This document shows positions 62,163 to 64,000 of a stretch of 64,000 nucleotides of DNA, one piece after another (positions within the stretch are counted from its first letter, which is position 1; every line of letters starts with the position of its first letter). The notes beneath the pieces were generated by a model. It saw nothing but the letters and a program-made list of their open reading frames with translations. It did not search any database and had not been told where the DNA came from. The position numbers and the translations under genes are program-made. Source of the stretch: Atopobium sp. ICM42b (lineage in GTDB: Bacteria > Actinomycetota > Coriobacteriia > Coriobacteriales > Atopobiaceae). The DNA lies in contig JDFH01000006.1 of assembly GCA_000564995.1 (NCBI GenBank), positions 147,299 to 211,298 of the forward strand, given 5' to 3'.

Positions 62163-62237
62163 TGTTTTTGGCTCCCTCCTGACCTACCGGTCATGCTCAA
62201 CGTGTTTTGGCATTGTACCACCAGTGGAGCTAATTAT

Positions 62238-63545
62238 TTAATTTGAACTCCCACTTGAAGCAATAACATCCTCAAAGTTAACAGCAATGTCATGTTTTGT
62301 AGGAACCCACTCAACCTTTTTAAACAAAGCTGCGACGGTAATAGGGATATACGTCATCATAAAAATGGGGAACGTAAAGAGATTGGTAAAAATACTCCAT
62401 TTCTTCTTTACGTGGAAATGCTTGTACTCCGAGATGGTGGTAATAAGCGCCAGAATAAAGAAGACCACGTACATCGAGAAAACCGTCATGACCAAAGATC
62501 CTACACTCATGGCAATCTCTGCATCGGTGGCAACAAAACCGTGACTCAAATAACCAACCAGCAGGTAGATGCCATTAATAAAGGCCGAGAGCAGCGTCAA
62601 GATCATGCCTGGAGCAACGGTCATGAGCATATCGTATGAAGCAAACTGACCCTTAAAAATACCCTTTATAAGATCAAAGCCATACGAGAAGAACACCTGG
62701 TAGAAGCCTTTTGTCCAACGCATACGCTGTGTCCACGATGCCTTGAAGGTCAAAGGCTGTTCATCAAAGAATTCTGCAGGCGCATAGCCAATTTGAATGT
62801 TATGTGCACTGCAGAAGATGGAGAATTGAATATCCTCGGTGAGGGTATGAAATTTCCATCCACGCATACCTTTAATAATGCGAGAAGAAACCATCCAGCC
62901 GGAACCAGAAATAGCACAGCTAGTACCCATCATCATACGGGCGTTATTCAAAAACTTTGCCTCGCGCATAAACCAAGTTGCATATGCAGAGCTTACCCAG
63001 CTGGAATCAAAATTCTTTGAGTTTCTGTAGCTGGTGCATACAAGATATCCTGCATCAAAAGCCTGATTCATAATCTTTAAGTAGCTTGGAGAAACCAGGT
63101 TATCGGCGTCCATAATAATGAATGCCTCGTATTTGTCTCCGTACTCATTAAGGATGCGGTTAAAGCCATAATCCATAACCCAGCTCTTGCCTTTACGAGC
63201 AAGGTCATTACGCTCCCAAGTAATTGCTCCGGCTTTTCTCGCTTCTTCTGCTGTTTTATCAGTACAGGCATCTGCAACAACAAAGACATCCATCAGCTCT
63301 CGAGGATAATCCTGAGAAAGAATGGACCTGACAAGGTTGCCAATAACTGGCTCTTCATTGTGGGCAGCAATAAAGAAGGCATAGCGGTGCTGCTTTTTTG
63401 CCTCTGGCAGTTTTACCTCGCCCTTAACTAAAACGCGAAGGATATACACAATCTGATAAAAGTATGCAAGTGTAAAGAAAAGCCAGATAATAAAGTTAAA
63501 AACAACGATTGGAGTGATACCGAGTCTGTTAAATTGCAATGGCAT
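62238..63545 (-). CDS. Membrane GT2 glycosyltransferase
   Basis: Processive-type family 2 glycosyltransferase of 435 residues, resembling poly-N-acetylglucosamine or hyaluronan synthases. One N-terminal membrane helix (VVFNFIIWLFFTLAYFYQIV) comes first. The catalytic domain has FFIAAHNEEPVIGNL, AFIIMDADNLVSP (DxD), TLTEDIQFS and QRMRWTKGFYQ (QxxRW). Three or four C-terminal membrane helices follow. It should make or extend an extracellular or lipid-linked glycan. The product cannot be told, and no partner genes are adjacent. Confidence 0.85.
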   Translation of the reverse strand: MPLQFNRLGITPIVVFNFIIWLFFTLAYFYQIVYILRVLVKGEVKLPEAKKQHRYAFFIAAHNEEPVIGNLVRSILSQDYPRELMDVFVVADACTDKTAEEARKAGAITWERNDLARKGKSWVMDYGFNRILNEYGDKYEAFIIMDADNLVSPSYLKIMNQAFDAGYLVCTSYRNSKNFDSSWVSSAYATWFMREAKFLNNARMMMGTSCAISGSGWMVSSRIIKGMRGWKFHTLTEDIQFSIFCSAHNIQIGYAPAEFFDEQPLTFKASWTQRMRWTKGFYQVFFSYGFDLIKGIFKGQFASYDMLMTVAPGMILTLLSAFINGIYLLVGYLSHGFVATDAEIAMSVGSLVMTVFSMYVVFFILALITTISEYKHFHVKKKWSIFTNLFTFPIFMMTYIPITVAALFKKVEWVPTKHDIAVNFEDVIASSGSSN

Positions 63546-63580
63546 ATATCCCTACGCTCCAAACTCAAGGCAAATATGTT

Positions 63581-63608
63581 TTATCAGCCAAAGTCTCTCG
63601 ATAAACAA
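63581..63608 (-). promoter_or_regulatory. Candidate promoter of the GT2 gene
   Basis: TTGTTT, 16 bp, TGATAA on the minus strand, about 36 bases before the start codon. Confidence 0.5.
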
Positions 63609-63677
63609 TTACCTTACAATCTTAGCGCAACGAAAGGGTTAAAGCGCCCATGCCTTTGAATCTATTTTTCTCCCACA

Positions 63678-64000
63678 TCAACGCACATACAATTGACCAT
63701 CTTGGATATCGAGAAGAACGTCTGCTTCTTGATCTAGTTCATCAGAGTGCATAATCACCACGACAGTCCGACTACCTTTGAGGTTTGCGAGATATCTACA
63801 AAGCCTCTGAGCTGTTGGCGCATCTAAATTCTGTAGAGGTTCATCCAAAACAAGTGCCCCTTGTTTTCTGGATAGAGCTCTCAAAAGACCAATTTTTTGT
63901 CGCTCACCCAAAGAAACGGACTCCTCTTTTCCGTCAAAAGCATGCGTCTCAAGAGAGGAAAAATTGAGCAAGTTGTAAACCGTACGATCGATCTTTTCTT
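63678..64000 (-). CDS. ABC-type ATPase, C-terminal part (cut by window edge)
   Basis: The frame is open from the right edge to the stop at 63678; about 107 residues are visible. Signature VSLGERQKIGLLRALSRKQG, Walker B ALVLDEPLQNLD and the H-loop VVIMHSDELDQEADVLLDI identify the second half of an ABC nucleotide-binding domain. The sequence upstream (TVYNLLNFS) looks like the Q-loop-to-signature linker of exporter-type ABC proteins. Whether a membrane domain is fused cannot be seen. Confidence 0.85.
   Translation of the reverse strand, partial: EKIDRTVYNLLNFSSLETHAFDGKEESVSLGERQKIGLLRALSRKQGALVLDEPLQNLDAPTAQRLCRYLANLKGSRTVVVIMHSDELDQEADVLLDIQDGQLYVR

Overview
The window looks like a chromosomal segment of a low-to-mid GC actinobacterium, most likely a Coriobacteriia member of the Atopobium/Lancefieldella type. 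The reasons are an actinobacterial integration host factor (mihF) in front of gmk-rpoZ, class 1B dihydroorotate dehydrogenase with PyrK, RNase J, and the general codon use. The species is an inference. Nearly all of the sequence is core genome, and no phage, insertion sequence or CRISPR array was seen.

Layout. 1-7147 (minus): RNase J, FtsK, a RodZ-like membrane HTH protein, YajQ and RimO (cut by the edge). 7398-9959: pnp and rpsO with two hairpins between them. 10095-21539 (minus): one long, tightly packed run lepA-dusB-hemW-dnaJ-like-dnaJ-mtaB-phoH-ybeY-dgkA-era-recO, covering translation quality control, heme and tRNA modification, chaperones and cell-cycle GTPases. rpsT is divergent from lepA. 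21984-26071: comEA-comEC-holA (DNA uptake and replication). 26353-28773: mihF-gmk-rpoZ-thiI. 28937-34177: the pyrimidine operon pyrR-B-C-K-D-F behind a candidate attenuator. 34331-35434: an unusual Wzt/TagH-like ATPase.

35511-46025 is the only accessory-looking block, a galactose regulon. A LacI-family repressor gene, galM-galK-galT (plus strand) and an Mgl-type sugar ABC transporter (binding protein, ATPase, permease, minus strand) share a 14-bp operator, TGAGTACGTTAACA or a near copy. Between galT and the transporter lies a non-coding cluster of about eight copies of a 25-bp motif in both orientations, including a 51-bp tandem repeat; its role is unknown.

46338-63545 (minus): tRNA-Asn, the primary sigma factor, dnaG, ribF, truB, an NrnA-type DHH phosphoesterase, rbfA, infB, nusA, rimP, leuS, an IMP dehydrogenase and a membrane GT2 glycosyltransferase. 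A partial ABC ATPase is cut by the right edge.

The most unusual signal is spread over the whole window. The word GGCGAGAAR occurs 18 times (core GCGAGAA about 54 times, against roughly 7 expected), on both strands, in several reading frames and between genes. One inverted pair forms a hairpin. This is the pattern of a DNA uptake sequence or a Chi-like word, in a genome that also carries comEA/comEC. All counts were made by eye.
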